Shown here piece by piece: positions 34,600 through 46,915 of a stretch of DNA of 64,000 nucleotides. The notes under the pieces were generated by a model. The model saw only the letters and a list, made by a program, of their open reading frames with translations. It searched no databases and had not been told where the DNA came from. Made by a program: the position numbers and the translations under genes. Source of the DNA: Mrakia gelida (lineage: Eukaryota > Basidiomycota > Tremellomycetes > Cystofilobasidiales > Mrakiaceae); assembly GCA_024345305.1 (NCBI GenBank), contig BRON01000010.1, positions 62,001 to 126,000 of the forward strand, read 5' to 3'. How positions within the stretch are numbered: position 1 is the first letter of the stretch; every line of letters begins with the position of its first letter.

Positions 34600-36235
34600 C
34601 TAAAGATCCAGATAATCCTTAATCTCCCTCTCGCTCAACGTCCTAAACACAGGCTTGATCCTCTCCCCAGGACTGGCGATCAACTCCTCCGGCTTGGGGA
34701 CGGTGATGATCCCGATCTCGATGGTCTTCTCCGTCATCTGGCCCTCGAACCCTTCCTTCAGCGTGAGAAGGGCGGTGTGGATCGCGTCTTCCAGGGAGAT
34801 GTCGTCGTTGTACCTGTTAGGCGTGCAAGCGGGTGATGTGAGGAGGGAAGGGTGGGTGGGTTGGGAAAGGGAGACAATGGAAGGGGAGGTGGGAGAGGGA
34901 GGAAGGAGAGTCAGAAACGCACGCGAAGGAACGAGTCGAGAACGAGAACGAGTCGTGAAATGTAGGGACAGAGGGTAGGACGCACCTCTTCTCCAAGAAG
35001 GTCTTGGCGTTGATCATGTTCTTTCCGATGGCGGAGGCCTTCCAAGCCCAGAAGGATCCGGAAGGGTCGACCTGGTAGAGCGAGGGACCTCGATGCGAGT
35101 CCCAGCCGGCGACGAGCAGGGAGACTCCGAAGGGTCGGACACCACTGCGAAGGACGAACGAGAAGAACAGAGAGGAGTTAGTGGGTGTTCTATGATAGAG
35201 CGAGAGGCGCAAGAGGTGGGTGTGGGGATGTAGGAGGACGATGGGAAGTCGAGGTGATGGGAAGGGAGAAGGAGGAGGTCGCGAGCTCGAGATTGAGCTT
35301 CCGTTCCTCCCTCGCTCCCCTCCAGCTCTTCTGCTCGTCAAAGCAGCGTCTTGACACTCCTATATCCTACTCCTCCTACATCCCTCTACCCCGCGTCCTC
35401 TCTACCCAGCCCACCTCCCAACTTCGAATCGAAAGCTCGCAACCTCCAGCCTCACCCTGACTGAGTCGCCTTCTGCATGATGGTCGCGATCTCCTGGGTC
35501 AACACCTTCGTTGGAGGGTACTCGTTGTAGATCTTCCAGTAGGCCTGAGCGGACTGCCTCGCTTTGGCGATGAGGACTCTGAAGTCAGGTCCCATTCCCG
35601 AGTAGACGATTCCGATGTTTGGGCAGACGAGCGAGACCTTCTCGATGGCAGAGTCGTCGACGAGGATGGAGGGAGACTTCTTCTCCGTGGCGATGACGAT
35701 ACCGTTGGTGGCTAAGAGGGGAAGGGTTGACGGTGGAGGGAGGAGAGGAGGAGGTAGGGAGGGAGGGAGGGGAAGAGATGAAGGGAAGGAGAAGGAAGGA
35801 GACGAGGTGAGCTTTCCTTCCAGCGACACGACGAGCGCTCGACGAGACTGCGAGATAGAGAGCAAGACGCACCTTTGATACCGAGCGAGGTCCCTCCTGC
35901 GTTGACTGCTGCCAGAGCGTGCTCAATTTGAACGAGCTAGATTGAAGAAGAGGAGACGAAGGGGAGAAGAAGGAGGGAAGGGGACGTCAGCACCTCGTTT
36001 GCCTCTCCTTCCTTCATCTCTCCCCTTCTTGCCTGCTCTCGAGAGCTCTCGATCCTAGACGGAGCATGGACTCACCTTTCCGGAAGGACTGAAAGTTGTG
36101 AGCGAGAACCTGATGTCGAAAGAAGCAAGAACGAAAAAAGAAGAAGAAGAGAAGGGTGAGCGAGAGGAGATTGAGCTCGGTGGAGGTGAGATGTCGAGCT
36201 TACGAGTACGCTCCTCCTCCTCCAGGGGCAGACAT
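34600..36235 (-). CDS. PRE8: 20S proteasome subunit alpha-2
   Basis: Alpha-ring subunit of the 20S proteasome. Starts [11 protein letters not shown] at 36235. The alpha-type N-terminal signature [19 protein letters not shown] follows, with His where most alpha2 proteins have Tyr. Then come [69 protein letters not shown] and [20 protein letters not shown]. The protein ends with [10 protein letters not shown]. Six or seven short introns are present. The word order fits alpha2 (yeast Pre8) better than other alpha subunits. Confidence 0.93.
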
Positions 36236-36654
36236 AACGAAAGAAAGAAGCTAAGGGGGGAGTGGGTGGGGAGAAGGAAGGTTGGGAAGTGAAAGGGAAG
36301 CGAGAAGGGGCGAGGTTGATGGATTGGTTTAGAAGGAGATTGATGTGGGTGAGGAGGAAGGGAAGGGGAGGAGGTGCGTCGAGGTGGACCTTCGCCTGAT
36401 TTCAGGGGAGAGTCGACTTGACCCTCAATCCATCATCTACCAGCAGACCTCAGTCTTCGCTTCTCGTCTCTAGGACCTCCCGTATCTCACCTGCGCCAAC
36501 TCTTCGCTCATCAAGCTCAAAAGGTCTTCAAACTCGTCGGATCAAGCTCGCCAGACCTCTTTCCAGCCCGTCGTTCACCTCCTTTCCTCTCCTCCCTCCT
36601 GCGTCTACCAGGACCTCCTCAACTCCATCTTCCACCTGTCAATACTAGCCCACC
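36236..36654. promoter_or_regulatory. Bidirectional promoter PRE8/OCA1
   Basis: 419 nt between divergent starts. The PRE8-side leader is purine-rich on the plus strand, so it is pyrimidine-rich on the coding strand. I could not identify a proteasome-associated control element (PACE, GGTGGCAAA). Confidence 0.35.
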
Positions 36655-37893
36655 ATGGGTCGTCTAGTACCTCCAACCAAGTGAGCTTCCATCTCCTCCT
36701 TTTCCCTCGTTCTTGTCACCTTCCGTCTTCGCTCGAAGCTCACCTCTTTCTCCCTTCTTGCCCTTCTTCTCCAGCTTCGGACTCGTCGAAGAAGGACTCT
36801 ACAGATCAGGTCAACCCACAGAGATCAACTTCCCCTTCATAGAGGTACGCTCAGAGCCTTGCTTCTGTCCCTTTCGCTCTTTCTCTGCGAGCTCGAGCTG
36901 GCTTCGTGCTCTTTCTCCGTTCTCGAGCTCACCTCGTCGACCTCGTCGCTGATCTTCCCTCCTCGTCTGCTTCCGGCGTCCTCCAGAAACTCCAACTCAA
37001 AGCAGTCGTATGGGTAGCTCCAGAAGAACCTTCAGAACGCTTGTGAGTCCGTCAACTAACCCTCGTCTCAGTCCCTCCCACCCCTTCTCCCTCTCCCGAG
37101 CTCACCTCTGCCCTGCCTCCTCCTCCGCCCCTCCCCTCCTCTTTTGTCTTCCTTCTCCCAGCCTTCAATTCCTCTCCTCCCACTCGATCCCCTTCCATCC
37201 CGTCTGCCCGCCCTCTCACCACCCCTCCTCCAACTTCAACAACAACAGCCTCGGCGGAGGAGGAGGCTACCTCGATCCTTCCAACCCCATCGACGAACCT
37301 ACCGTCATCGCCGCTCTGCATCTCCTGCTCAAGCCTGGCAACTATCCGTGCTTGGTGATGTGTGGGCTGGGGAGGCATAGGACGGGGACGGTGGTGGGGT
37401 GTTTGAGGAAACTGCAGAGGTGGAGTTTGAGTAGTATTTTGGAGGTGAGTCTGGAGGACGCGAACGTTTCGCGAAGCTTTTTGCTTTGGCTCTGTCGCTT
37501 GAGCTGGAGCTGGGAAAGGAGAACGAGAACTCACGATCCGCCGATGTGTTTTTCGTCTTGCAGGAGTACCGTCGCTACGCAGGAGCTAAAGTCCGGATCT
37601 TGAACGAGCAGGTTCGTTCGTCGTCGCGCTCTCTTCCCTCCCTCCCTCCCTCCTTCACCTTCCCACCCACCTCCTTCCATCCTCCCCACCCTTCTCCTCA
37701 CCCACATCTGCTCCTTGTCTTACTCTCCCTTTCCCTTCCCTCGTCCTCTCCTCGCGTGTCCTTACAGTTCATCGAACTCTTCGACATCGACTTGATCTCG
37801 ATCCGACCTTTCGACCAGGACGACCATACCGATATTGACGAGCTGCATGGCGTTGGAGTGGGAGTGGGAGGGAATGGGAATGGGTATCGCTGA
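36655..37893 (+). CDS. OCA1: OCA1/SIW14-type atypical tyrosine phosphatase
   Basis: Member of the fungal/plant atypical dual-specificity phosphatase family (Oca1, Siw14). Exons 36655-36680, 36775-36844, 36987-37042, 37162-37444, 37564-37611 and 37768-37893 give 202 residues. The N-terminal family signature is NFGLVEEGLYRSGQPTEINF. The P-loop is CGLGRHRTG, fitting CX5R with Cys and Arg present. EEYRRYAGAKVRILNEQFIE is Oca1-like. It is therefore expected to be catalytically competent. Members cleave inositol pyrophosphates (Siw14) or act in oxidant-induced arrest; which applies here is unclear. The end has a Gly/Val run followed by GNGNGYR. Confidence 0.85.
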
Positions 37894-38133
37894 GGGGGAA
37901 GGGAGGAGGGCTGAGGGAGGGACGGACGGGTTCGAGACAGGGAAAGGATCCAAGGGCTGGGTCCTTTCGATCTCGTGTTGTTCGTGCCTGCGTCTGAGAT
38001 AGGGGATGTGTTGCTCACTCGGAACGAGAGTCGTGGGAGAGAAGAGGCGATGGTGGCTCGGTATCTTTCCAATCGCGTCTCGTGAGTCTCGTGAGTCTCG
38101 TCGCGCGTCAACCTAGTCATCCGATTCTGAAAG

Positions 38134-39127
38134 CTACTTGTACCCAACCCAATGCTCCCATCCCTTCTCTCCGACCTCAACCCTCACCAGAGCCTTCTGA
38201 TCCTCCGAAAGAGAAGCTTTCCCCGACTCTACCCAACCTCTCGCCTTCTCATCCGCGACTTCAATCACCACCGACCCCTCCCTTCGACCAAAGAACGCCG
38301 CGTCTAGGCAATCCCTCTCCTGCCTGACCTTCAAGAACTTCTCGAATCCCTCCTTGTAGTCCGATCGTTTGAGTACGAATGGAACCTGAAGATTTTCCTC
38401 GACTGTGTTGATCACCTCGAACGAAGGGTCCTTTGCGAGGGCGACTCCGTAGACGAGATTCAACAGCTCCATTCCCACGATCGCCCACGTCGCTCCCTTG
38501 GACAATCCCTGAAGGACTACGACGATGTTGGATGAGCGTCGACCTTGGGGGAGGTGAAGGATGTCCACAGGGACAGAAGTTCTGGAAGCGAGCGTGCCGT
38601 GACGGCAGACGAAGATGAGCTCGAGGGGTTTGACTCGTTGGAAGAGGGAGTTGGGAGGGGAGGAGATTTCGACGGCGTTGGTGATGACCATCCTCTTGGG
38701 AACAAGAGGATCTCCGAAGCCTTCGATGAGGGAGAGGGAGGTGCGGAGGAGGGGTGCATCGAGGACGAGGTGTTGGACGTTTCGGAGGGAGAGGTGGGAA
38801 GCGAGGATGGGAGGGAGGGGAGTGATCTGAGAGCGATGTCTCTTCATTGATCTCTGTTTGTATAGGCAGACCAAGGCAGGGAAGGTCAGGGCTCTGATCG
38901 GGTTGAGAGCTGAGGAGAGAGAAGGAGGAGGAACGCACTCGAAAGAGGAAGTGAAGCTGTCGAGGTTGGGAGAGGTCCATCTCCTTCCAGAGCTGGAACG
39001 CGGCGAGCTCGAAGAAGCTGTGGTTGACTTGAGCGCAAGTGAGGAGGGTAGGTGTGGAGGCGAAGCGGAAGATGTGGACGAGGATCTCGGTGGGAAACTC
39101 TCGAGAGAAAGAGACGATTCCGTTCAT
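38134..39127 (-). CDS. F-box protein
   Basis: Two exons (38939-39127 and 38134-38853) encode 302 residues. An F-box opens the protein: FPTEILVHIFRFASTPTLLT, then CAQVNHSFFELAAFQLWKEM. The remainder is leucine-rich with periodic strands such as LRNVQHLVLDAPLLRTSLSL, suggesting LRR-like repeats. The C-terminal motif REGSVVIEVADEKARG and following helix resemble the gene at 12627-13675. A role as SCF substrate receptor is inferred from the F-box only. Confidence 0.7.
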
Positions 39128-39554
39128 GGCGGTTGGTGGTGAGACCGAAGGAGGGGGGCGAGGGAAGGAGAAGCGGGTTTGAGCTTTGCCTGAGCTCGAA
39201 AACATATGAAACCGACCATGGATCTGAAGAGCAAAGCTCAGTTCTATCTATTCTTCATCGATAAGGATCGCGCGTCGAGTGAATCTACTGATCGAGGAAG
39301 AAGGAAGCGGAGGAGCAAAGGTCAGCTCTCAGCTGCGTCGTCGTCTTCGAGCGAGGGAGTGAGGAGATAGATGACGAACCTATGGAAGAAAGCAGTCTCG
39401 GCCCGCAAGACATCTACCAGTAGAGCCTGTGACCAAGCAAAGATGTTCGAGCTGTCAATCAAGGAGAAAGCGGAACGAAACGCGTCAACACATCTGCCTC
39501 ACACCTCTTCCCCTCGTCCCGTTGTCGCAATCAACTCCAGATCGACTCACCTCT
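39128..39554. other. Intergenic region between two minus-strand genes
   Basis: 427 nt between the F-box start and the FHIT stop. It may hold the F-box promoter and FHIT 3' end. No further gene recognised. Confidence 0.35.
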
Positions 39555-40445
39555 CTAGACAGCACTCCCGTTCACTCCCTTCCTATCGTCCTCGAACAAA
39601 CTCGCCAGCCACTTCGCCTCCTTCTCCATCTCCTCCAGCGTCCTTGGAGGTCTATCCTCATCCGCGTCGACCTTGAAAGGCGCCGGTCGCTTCTTCTGTT
39701 CAAGCTTCTCCATTCCGTCGTTGAGGTCTGATTCAGAAGCTTCGAGTTGAGGGTAGACCGAGTCGTTGTCTCCTCCGAAGTCGGTCTGCTTCCGAGGGAG
39801 GATGTGGACGTGGACGTGGGGAACTGATTGACCTGCTGCTGGACCGTCTCTGCAGGGACGAAGAGGGCAAACTCCTGGTCGGCATACGGTCGAGACTAGA
39901 GAAGTATACAGGAAGAGGAACGTACTGTGTAGAGATGGTCAGGGCTTCTCCTCCGTAGGCCTTCTCCAGCACGCTTCCGACCTTCTGGACGGTGAGGAAT
40001 AGGTCCGTCACTTCCGCCGCTGTGAGAGAGGACAGTCTTGGAACGACACGACGAGGACAGATAAGGATATCTGTTGAGTGACGAGAAAGAAGAAGGAGGG
40101 AGGCGAAGAGAGAACAGGGGGTTAGACGGCGAGTCGAAAGAAGGGAAGGAGGAGGAGGTGAGCTCGACGCTCCCCTTCCTGCTCGAGCTTGGGCGACTAC
40201 AGTTCCTACCTGAGCTTAGAGCTACAGGTTATAGATATCTGAGACTCACGACCGGGTAAGATGGGCTTAAGATTCACGAGACCGTACGAGAGAGGAGTCT
40301 TGTAGAACACTTGGGAGGTGACCTGTGCGAAGGAAGGGAAGGGGTGTGAGCTCTCGATCCGACTTTGTTGAGGGAGGAGAGGGGAAAAGCTGACCTTGAA
40401 CGTCGAAAACAAGAATTCAGTAGATGGAGACATGTCTTCGCTCAT
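39555..40445 (-). CDS. HNT2: FHIT-type diadenosine polyphosphate hydrolase
   Basis: Bis(5'-adenosyl)-triphosphatase of the HIT superfamily. Starts MSEDMSPSTEFLFSTFK at 40445. The core follows: VFYKTPLSYGLVNLKPILPG, HILICPRRVVPRLSSL and DGPAAGQSVPHVHVHILPRK, which contains the complete HxHxH triad. The position after VPH and the following DFGGDNDSVY fit the FHIT branch rather than HINT. The C-terminal region (LEEMEKEAKWLASLF) is helical, as in FHIT. It probably degrades ApppA-type nucleotides. Confidence 0.9.
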
Positions 40446-40726
40446 GCGAGAAGGGGTTCTGACACGGGCGAGAGGTGGGGAAGAGGAGAGAAGGAGGGAA
40501 GGAGGAGATGATGGCGGTTCGGTGAAGCTCGCCTCCGCTCGATCTCGTTCGGGAGTCGTCGATTTCGTCGTTAAGCAGAGAACAAGTCGTTAGAGAAAGA
40601 GCACCGGGGAATAGTTAGATATCAAGAGCGAGGGAACGAGAACACAACAAAACGATAAAGAAAGCGAGTCACAAGTCTGGTATAATTAAGTAGAGGAGAG
40701 AAAGGAAAGGAAAGGAGACGCGTCCA

Positions 40727-42716
40727 TCAAGCGACGACTTGGACCTCCTCGACGACGACGAGAGGTGATTCGACTTCCGAAACAGGAACCAAGAGAGACT
40801 TCTCGTCGCTTGCTGCGGCGATCAACGAAGAAGGGGGAGAGGGAGCGTCCCAGCTCTGCAAAAGGGCCAAAACGGAGAGCGACGTTCAGGCCTTGACGAC
40901 GAACTCGCACTGAGACGGAGACGGAGAGCGTTCAGCTTACTCGAGTGATGAGAAGGAGAGGGCAAAGCCAAGTCGCAGAGAGGATGACTCCCTTTCCCTT
41001 GTCGTAGGAATGGATGGTGGTCCAAGTCCACGCGATGAAGCTCGCGATGAAACTGATCATCGGGACGAGCGAGCCCAGCCTGAGAGGACGAAGAAATGGA
41101 GTCAGAGACCGACATAAGTCGTCGAGACATCGTCGAGAGGAGCGACTCACAAAGCCAGGGCGACGAGCATTCCAGGTCCCAGGTCGAGCAATCCGGGGAG
41201 AAACTTGATGAGGAAGGTCAGCCCTTGTGTAAGAGCCGAGATCCGTTTCTGAACGAGGCGAGATCGAAGAGAGCGAGAGGTCAGTCTCCGAGAAGCTGTG
41301 ATTTCCGAAGGAAAATGGGAAAGACAAACAAGGGTTCCTACCCTGCGTGAACGCGAAAGGAAGACTTCGAGTCAGCGAGCGAATCGACGAGGAGAGAATT
41401 GATGTCACTCACTGGCCGTCGTTCAAAACCAACATGATGGGAGGAGGTAGGTAGATCGAGAATCCCCACCAAGTAGCGTCTACAAGCCAAGGCACCGACG
41501 TGGATGGTCAGCGAGCGAAGGGCCTCTCGACGCGTCGAAAAAGCAGAAACGAAAGAACTCACGAAGACTCAGCTTGGTCTTACTAGGATACCAAACCCTC
41601 ACCACCTTCTCTACTCCACCCTCTCCGGGGACAGGAGTGACAGGCTGCTGCTTCTTCCCCCAAGGCCATGAAGGGAGCCATCCACCCGCGCTCGACGACG
41701 ACGCGTCCACTCTTCCCTCCTCGCTCGGTCCGCCGAAATCCATCCAGCTGGCGAGAGTGACCACGGGAGTAGTCGAGAAGTCGAGATCACAGGATACCAT
41801 CTGTTTCAAAATTGAGAGAAGAACCAAGCCGTTCAGCCAGTGAAGAAAGAAAGGATCGAGACGAGGAGATGAAAGAGCGACGAACGATGGAACAGAACGA
41901 GTCGTGCGAGGCGTGCTCGAGACACTTCCAGACCGACGAAAGGCCAGTCGATTCATCATCGTCGTCGCCTCGATCCTCTCCGTTCATGACGTCCGGTCGA
42001 CCGAGGAGAGCGAGGAGGTGGGCTTGGTTGGGAGGAGGTGCGAGCTCGGAGTCGTCGGGGAGGAAGCGTTGAAGCATGGTCTTGATCTGGAGACTGATTT
42101 CGACGGGGGAGAAGGACGAGGGTTCGGGTGATTCGAGTTTGTTGACCGTGGTAGGGTGATCCTCGGCGACGATCGACTCCGGAGTGAGGACGAGTTGTTG
42201 GGGAGGGGGAGCGAGGATGGGTTCGACGAGAGGGGTGTCGACGAGCTCGACCTTCTTCTTCTCTTCGTCCTCCACTTTCTCGTCCGCCTTCTTCCCATCT
42301 GCTTCAACCTTGACCTCCTCAGCAACAGACGAAGCGTCTCCAGCCTTCCCGACCTCTCCAACAACCTTCCCTCCCTCGACCAAAGCCCCAGCAGCCTCGA
42401 CCTCCCCAACGACCCCTGAGCTCAGGACGACCTCCTCCCTCTTCCCTCCCTCCGAGTCCACCAACTCCTCAATCTTCCCAGCCGCCTCCACTGCCTTCCT
42501 CTTCTTGCCAAACAACCCTTTGACCCCCGATCCGACTCTGATAGGCGAGAACGCTCGAGTCTTCTCCCTTCCTCGAGCCTGAGGAACTTCGGAAACGACC
42601 GGGGGAGGAGGAGAAAGGGTCGAATTCGCAGAGATCGTCGAGGATGAGGTGGTGCTGCTGGTGGACTCGACGAAGTGACCGACGAGAGGATGCGAGGAGG
42701 AAGTGGAGGAGGACAT
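40727..42716 (-). CDS. Fungal membrane protein of unknown function
   Basis: The first exon encodes about 280 residues rich in Ser, Glu, Val and Pro, probably disordered. Later exons form a compact membrane domain. Reading order: VVRVWYPSKTKLSLHATWWG, SIYLPPPIMLVLNDGQ, then QGLTFLIKFLPGLLDLGPG, LLGSLVPMISFIASFIAWTW and VILSATWLCPLLLITR. That gives about four membrane segments. A 13-nt exon (41330-41342) must be included between LNDGQ and KRISALTQ to keep the frame. The acidic C-terminal tail ends in EEVQVVA. An upstream in-frame ATG is at 42755. I do not recognise a named family and assign no function. The coherent membrane-domain frame across five introns makes the gene itself convincing. Confidence 0.65.
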
Positions 42717-43113
42717 GGTTGTTTGGGAGAAGGAGGTGGTGGTTTGGAAGAACATGAAGGAGAAGGAGGAGAGGAGCTTTGGGTTTGGTGGGGGCTGGGA
42801 AGAGAGAGGGGAGGGGAGGAGGAGCAGAGGGGTGTCGATGAGAGTTTTGATACGCTACCCTGAGGCGCTTGGACGAACGTTGATGAGGTTGGTGGGAGAG
42901 GTCCGATCTGCTATATGAGAGTGAGAGGTGGGAGATGGTGTCAGCTTGGGCGACGAAGGGTAAAGGGAAATGGTTTCGATTCGAGAGCGACGCGTCGCGA
43001 AAACAAAACTGGATCCAACCCTCCTCGCCCCCAAGCCTTTCTCTCTCTCTCCTCTCTCCTTCGCCCCTCTGAATCAAGAGCGTCATGAGATACCTCTTGG
43101 CGCGGTGAAAAAT
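42717..43113. other. Intergenic region
   Basis: 397 nt between the membrane-protein start and the HBS1 stop, both on the minus strand. It is GA-rich on the plus strand near the start (42717-42830), that is CT-rich on the coding strand. One GACGCGTC lies at 42989-42996. Confidence 0.4.
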
Positions 43114-46100
43114 CTATCTAATAACCTCCAAGACGATACCAGCACCGACCGTCTCTCCACCTCGTCTCAGCAGAATCCGACCCATCTCCTTGTTCGCCTG
43201 GAACGTCTCGAGCGACACTTTTTGTTGACGATCGTTCGACCCTTCCGCGGGAGCTCGAATAGTGATCTGAACCGTAGCCGATGTGTTCCGAGGAAGGACC
43301 CTGTAAGGAGGAAGAAAGGGCGAGGAGGTCAGCGAACGAAGCTTCGCAAACGCGTCGAGAGGGACGAAACGAACCTTGGATTCGACTTGAGGACCGCTCC
43401 CGTCGCTCGATCGAGGATGTTGACGAGCTTGGTCACATTCGCTGGGAGGTTGGCGGAGTGGTGGAAGAGTTCGACGGGGGTTCCAGCGAGGATTGGGACG
43501 TCGAGGTCGAAGAGGATGATCTGGGCAGAGAAAGTGGTGACTTGAGGGACGAGCGAGGATTGAGGGCAGAGAACCGAGCCGATGCTGTTGGAAGGTGAAG
43601 TCAGCGGTCAGTGAGGTCCCTTCGAGAGTGCCAGAGAGAGAGCAGACGTACGAGAGATGTATGGGGTCGACAGCAGCGAGGTAAAGAGTCACGTTCGATC
43701 CAGCGACGGCCCATGGAACCGATTCGTCGTCGACTTCGATGCCTGAGAAAAGAGAGGGAAAGAGAGAGAGTCAGAATCATGCCCTCCAAGAGGCTCGAGC
43801 TGGACGAGGAAGATGCGACTCACTCCTAACGATGCCACTCTCGTCTCCAGGCAGAATCCTCAGGCGCTCTCCAACCTGCACGACTCCGCTGCACACCCTT
43901 CCAGCGATGCCAACTCCCGACGACGTCTGGCCCTTGAAGACGTTCGATACAGGTAGGCGTAACGGGGCATCGAGAGCTCGAGAAGGGACGTCCAGTGAGT
44001 CTGCGAAAGGGGAGAAGAAGACGGGCGAAGTTCAGCGCGATTTCGCGAGAGGGAAGATCGACGCGCCAAGAAAGAAGACGACTCACCCAACTGCTCAACG
44101 AGAGTCGGACCGGTGTACCAAGGGATGGAGCTAGCTCCACGATCGTCGACGAGGTTGACTCCTTGCATGGCTCCGACGGGGATGAAAGTCGTCTTCGAAG
44201 GAAGGAAACCGGATTGAGCGAGGAAGGGTTTCATCTGGTCCTGGATGTCGTCGAATCGATCCACCGACCAGTCGACCTAGGAAAGACCGGGAGAAGAAGG
44301 TAGGAAGGGAGTGGATGAAGGACGAAGAGGAGTGAGCTCTTCATTTTTCGACACCGAGCGCGTCCTGTTCCCTCGTCCGAAACTCCAAGACGCGGAAGAA
44401 AGGACTCACCGTATCGAGCTTGTTCACGACCACGACAACCTGCTTGACTCCCAAGCTCCTCACCAGCAGCGCATGCTCTCTCGTCTGCCCACCTCCTTCG
44501 AACCCGCTCTCGAACTCTCCGGTCGAAGCGTCGACGACGAGAAGAGCCGCGTCCGCTTGAGCCGCTCCGGAGATCATGTTGGGAATGAAATCACGATGTC
44601 CAGGTGCGTCGAGGAGGGTGAAGTGCCGAGAGGGAGTGGAGAAATGGTCAAGAGCGATATCCATCGTGACTCCTCTGGAGGAAAACGAAGACAAAACGAG
44701 GACGAAAGTCAGCTTTGAGTTTTCGAGGCAAGCGAGAGCAAAGCTTCTCAAAGACACCGATGGGCACCTCTGCAGCTCGGGGATACATTTTCCCTCGTCT
44801 CGAGCAGGGTAGAGCTCGAGGCGAGCGCAAAACAGACGAGAGACGCGAAGAACTCACCGTTCCCTCTCCTCAATCGTCCCGTCCAAAGCCCACGCGTACT
44901 GGAAACTGCTCTTCCCCATCTTCTCACTCCCACGCTCGTTCGCGATCTTCTCCTTCTCCGAAAGGACTCCCAGCTCGTACAGCAGTCGACCCATGAGCGT
45001 TGATTTCCCGGCGTCGACGTGACCTAGAGAAACGAGACGCGAGAAGCAGAAACCAGACGCGGAGAGGATGTCAGTCTCCCTCTTCTTCGCCTCGAACTAC
45101 ACTCGCCAGGCTACCCAAAGCTCAGCCATTCAGAGAGACGAAGCAGCGCGTTCGTAGGACTCACCAATTACGACCAAACTGATCGATCCACCTTTCCCAT
45201 CCTTCTCCTTCTCCATCACCTCCTTCAGGATCGCACTCCTCTCCATCGTCATCTTCGGCAGCGGCAACGAAGCACTGGGATCCTCCTGCTGATCATCTCC
45301 GAGGTTCATTCCAGCGAGATCGTCGGCCATCGAGGTGGTGGCGGTGGTTGGTTTCGAGGACGAGGAGGCAGCGGTCTTCGAAGCTGGTTTGGCTTTGGCT
45401 TTGGGTTGAGAGGAGGACGCGAGGTTGTTGGAGGCGGTGGTAGGTTTGGTGAGTTTGAGAACTGAGTAGTAGAGAGAGCAGGAAAGAGGTTGGAGAAGAA
45501 GGAAGAGAGGCAGATCGTCAACACCTGATCTTGTCTCTTCTTGGTTGTCCGATTCGAGTGTTTTCTTTCGACGGCGGTCCCCTCCCTCCCTAGACCTTCC
45601 CAGCGAGCTCCAACCCTCCCGCCCTAGCCAGTTTCGTTCCCTCCCTCTTCCTCAGCACCGAATCGTCCGGACTCTCTCCCTCGAAGACCTTCGCGATCGT
45701 CTCCCTTTCGGCTCCCATCACGTCCAACGCCGAGAAGATCTCCGTCCGTCCAGCAGGAGGCTCGAGCTTGAGCAGCTTCGGCGACGACCGTGGGAGGGCG
45801 AGGAGTCGACTGAAGGAGGTTGGTTGGAGGAGGATGTCCGAGGAGGGTGGGAGGAAGCATGAGGTTGAAGGGTGAGGAGGTGGTGGTGGAGGAGGAGGAG
45901 CTGGAGGGAGGGCGAGGAGAGCTTTGGCTTCTTTAGCGGCGAGGAGTTTGAGTTGCAGTTTGGAGAGAGGTTTGGGAGATAATGGTGCTGGCTCCTGAGG
46001 GGTAGGAGTGGGAGTGGCGGTGGTGGTGGAAGGGGAGGAAGCGGCTGCAGCTCTTGACTTTGCGAGCAAGGCGAGTTTGGAGAGCTTGGGCTGAGGTTGA

Positions 46101-46915
46101 TCACCGACGGATGAAGGAGGAGTGGGAGAGGAGGTTGCTGGGCTCGGACTCTTGGACGGAAGGTTGGATTTAGCTTGTCGCGAGAGGGAGAGCCGTTGGA
46201 GAGCCGTGAGAGGTAAGGAGGGAGCCGAGGCGATGGGAGGAGGTGATGGTGGAGGAGGTGCGACGGCGAGGTCTTCGTCCATCGGCTCGACGTCTGATGA
46301 AAGGTAGGGAACGGTCGAGTCAGCACACATCACTTCGAAAGTTATCTTATGAATGCATAGAAGGGAAAGAAGTGGACCCACTTGGACCCGAGCTCCTCCC
46401 AATCCCATCGAGACGACCCACATAACACAACGAAGAGAGCTCGAGCCCAAGAACGAGAAGGAGAACGAGGAGGAGGGAAGAAGGAATCAAAGCTCACCAT
46501 TCTTCTTCTCCGCCTTCTTTCGAGCCTTCTCCTTCTCTTCCAGCATCCATGCGACTGTCTTCTCAGCGTCGAAGTAGTAGTACCAGAGCGAATCCTTGAT
46601 CTGCTTGTCGGTTAGGTCGGAGGTGACAACGTCTCCGAGAAGGGATCGGACGTGCTCCAGGCCAGAATCCATCAAGACTGAGAAGAAAGAAGGCAAAGGA
46701 GGGTCAGCACAGGGTCAAGATGGTCTTGAAGGTCGTAGAGGTCGAACCTCGTTGATCTGCAGTCATGGCGTCTGCGAGAACGAAAGGGAAAGGAAAGGAA
46801 AGGAAGGGAAGGTCAGCTCGAGAGCTCATCTTCTTCTCTTCGAGCAGAGTGGATCGAGGCGGAACGTACCCCATTCGTTCTCGAGCTCGTTCTCAGAGTC
46901 GGATCCATCATTCAT
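43114..46915 (-). CDS. HBS1: HBS1 ribosome-rescue GTPase
   Basis: Translational GTPase that works with Dom34/Pelota in no-go and non-stop decay. Starts [15 protein letters not shown] at 46915. The HBS1_N domain follows ([40 protein letters not shown]). Then comes a long Pro/Ala/Ser-rich linker including a Pro10-type run, with no folded-domain signature. The G domain has [18 protein letters not shown] (G1), [27 protein letters not shown] (G3) and VVVVNKLDT (G4). Domains II and III follow ([40 protein letters not shown]). The NKMD motif of yeast Hbs1 is NKLD here, which still fits NKxD. Confidence 0.92.

Noticed and set aside
37052..37534. Minus-strand open frame opposite OCA1
   Set aside because: It is antisense to the exon carrying the intact CX5R phosphatase motif and has low-complexity composition.
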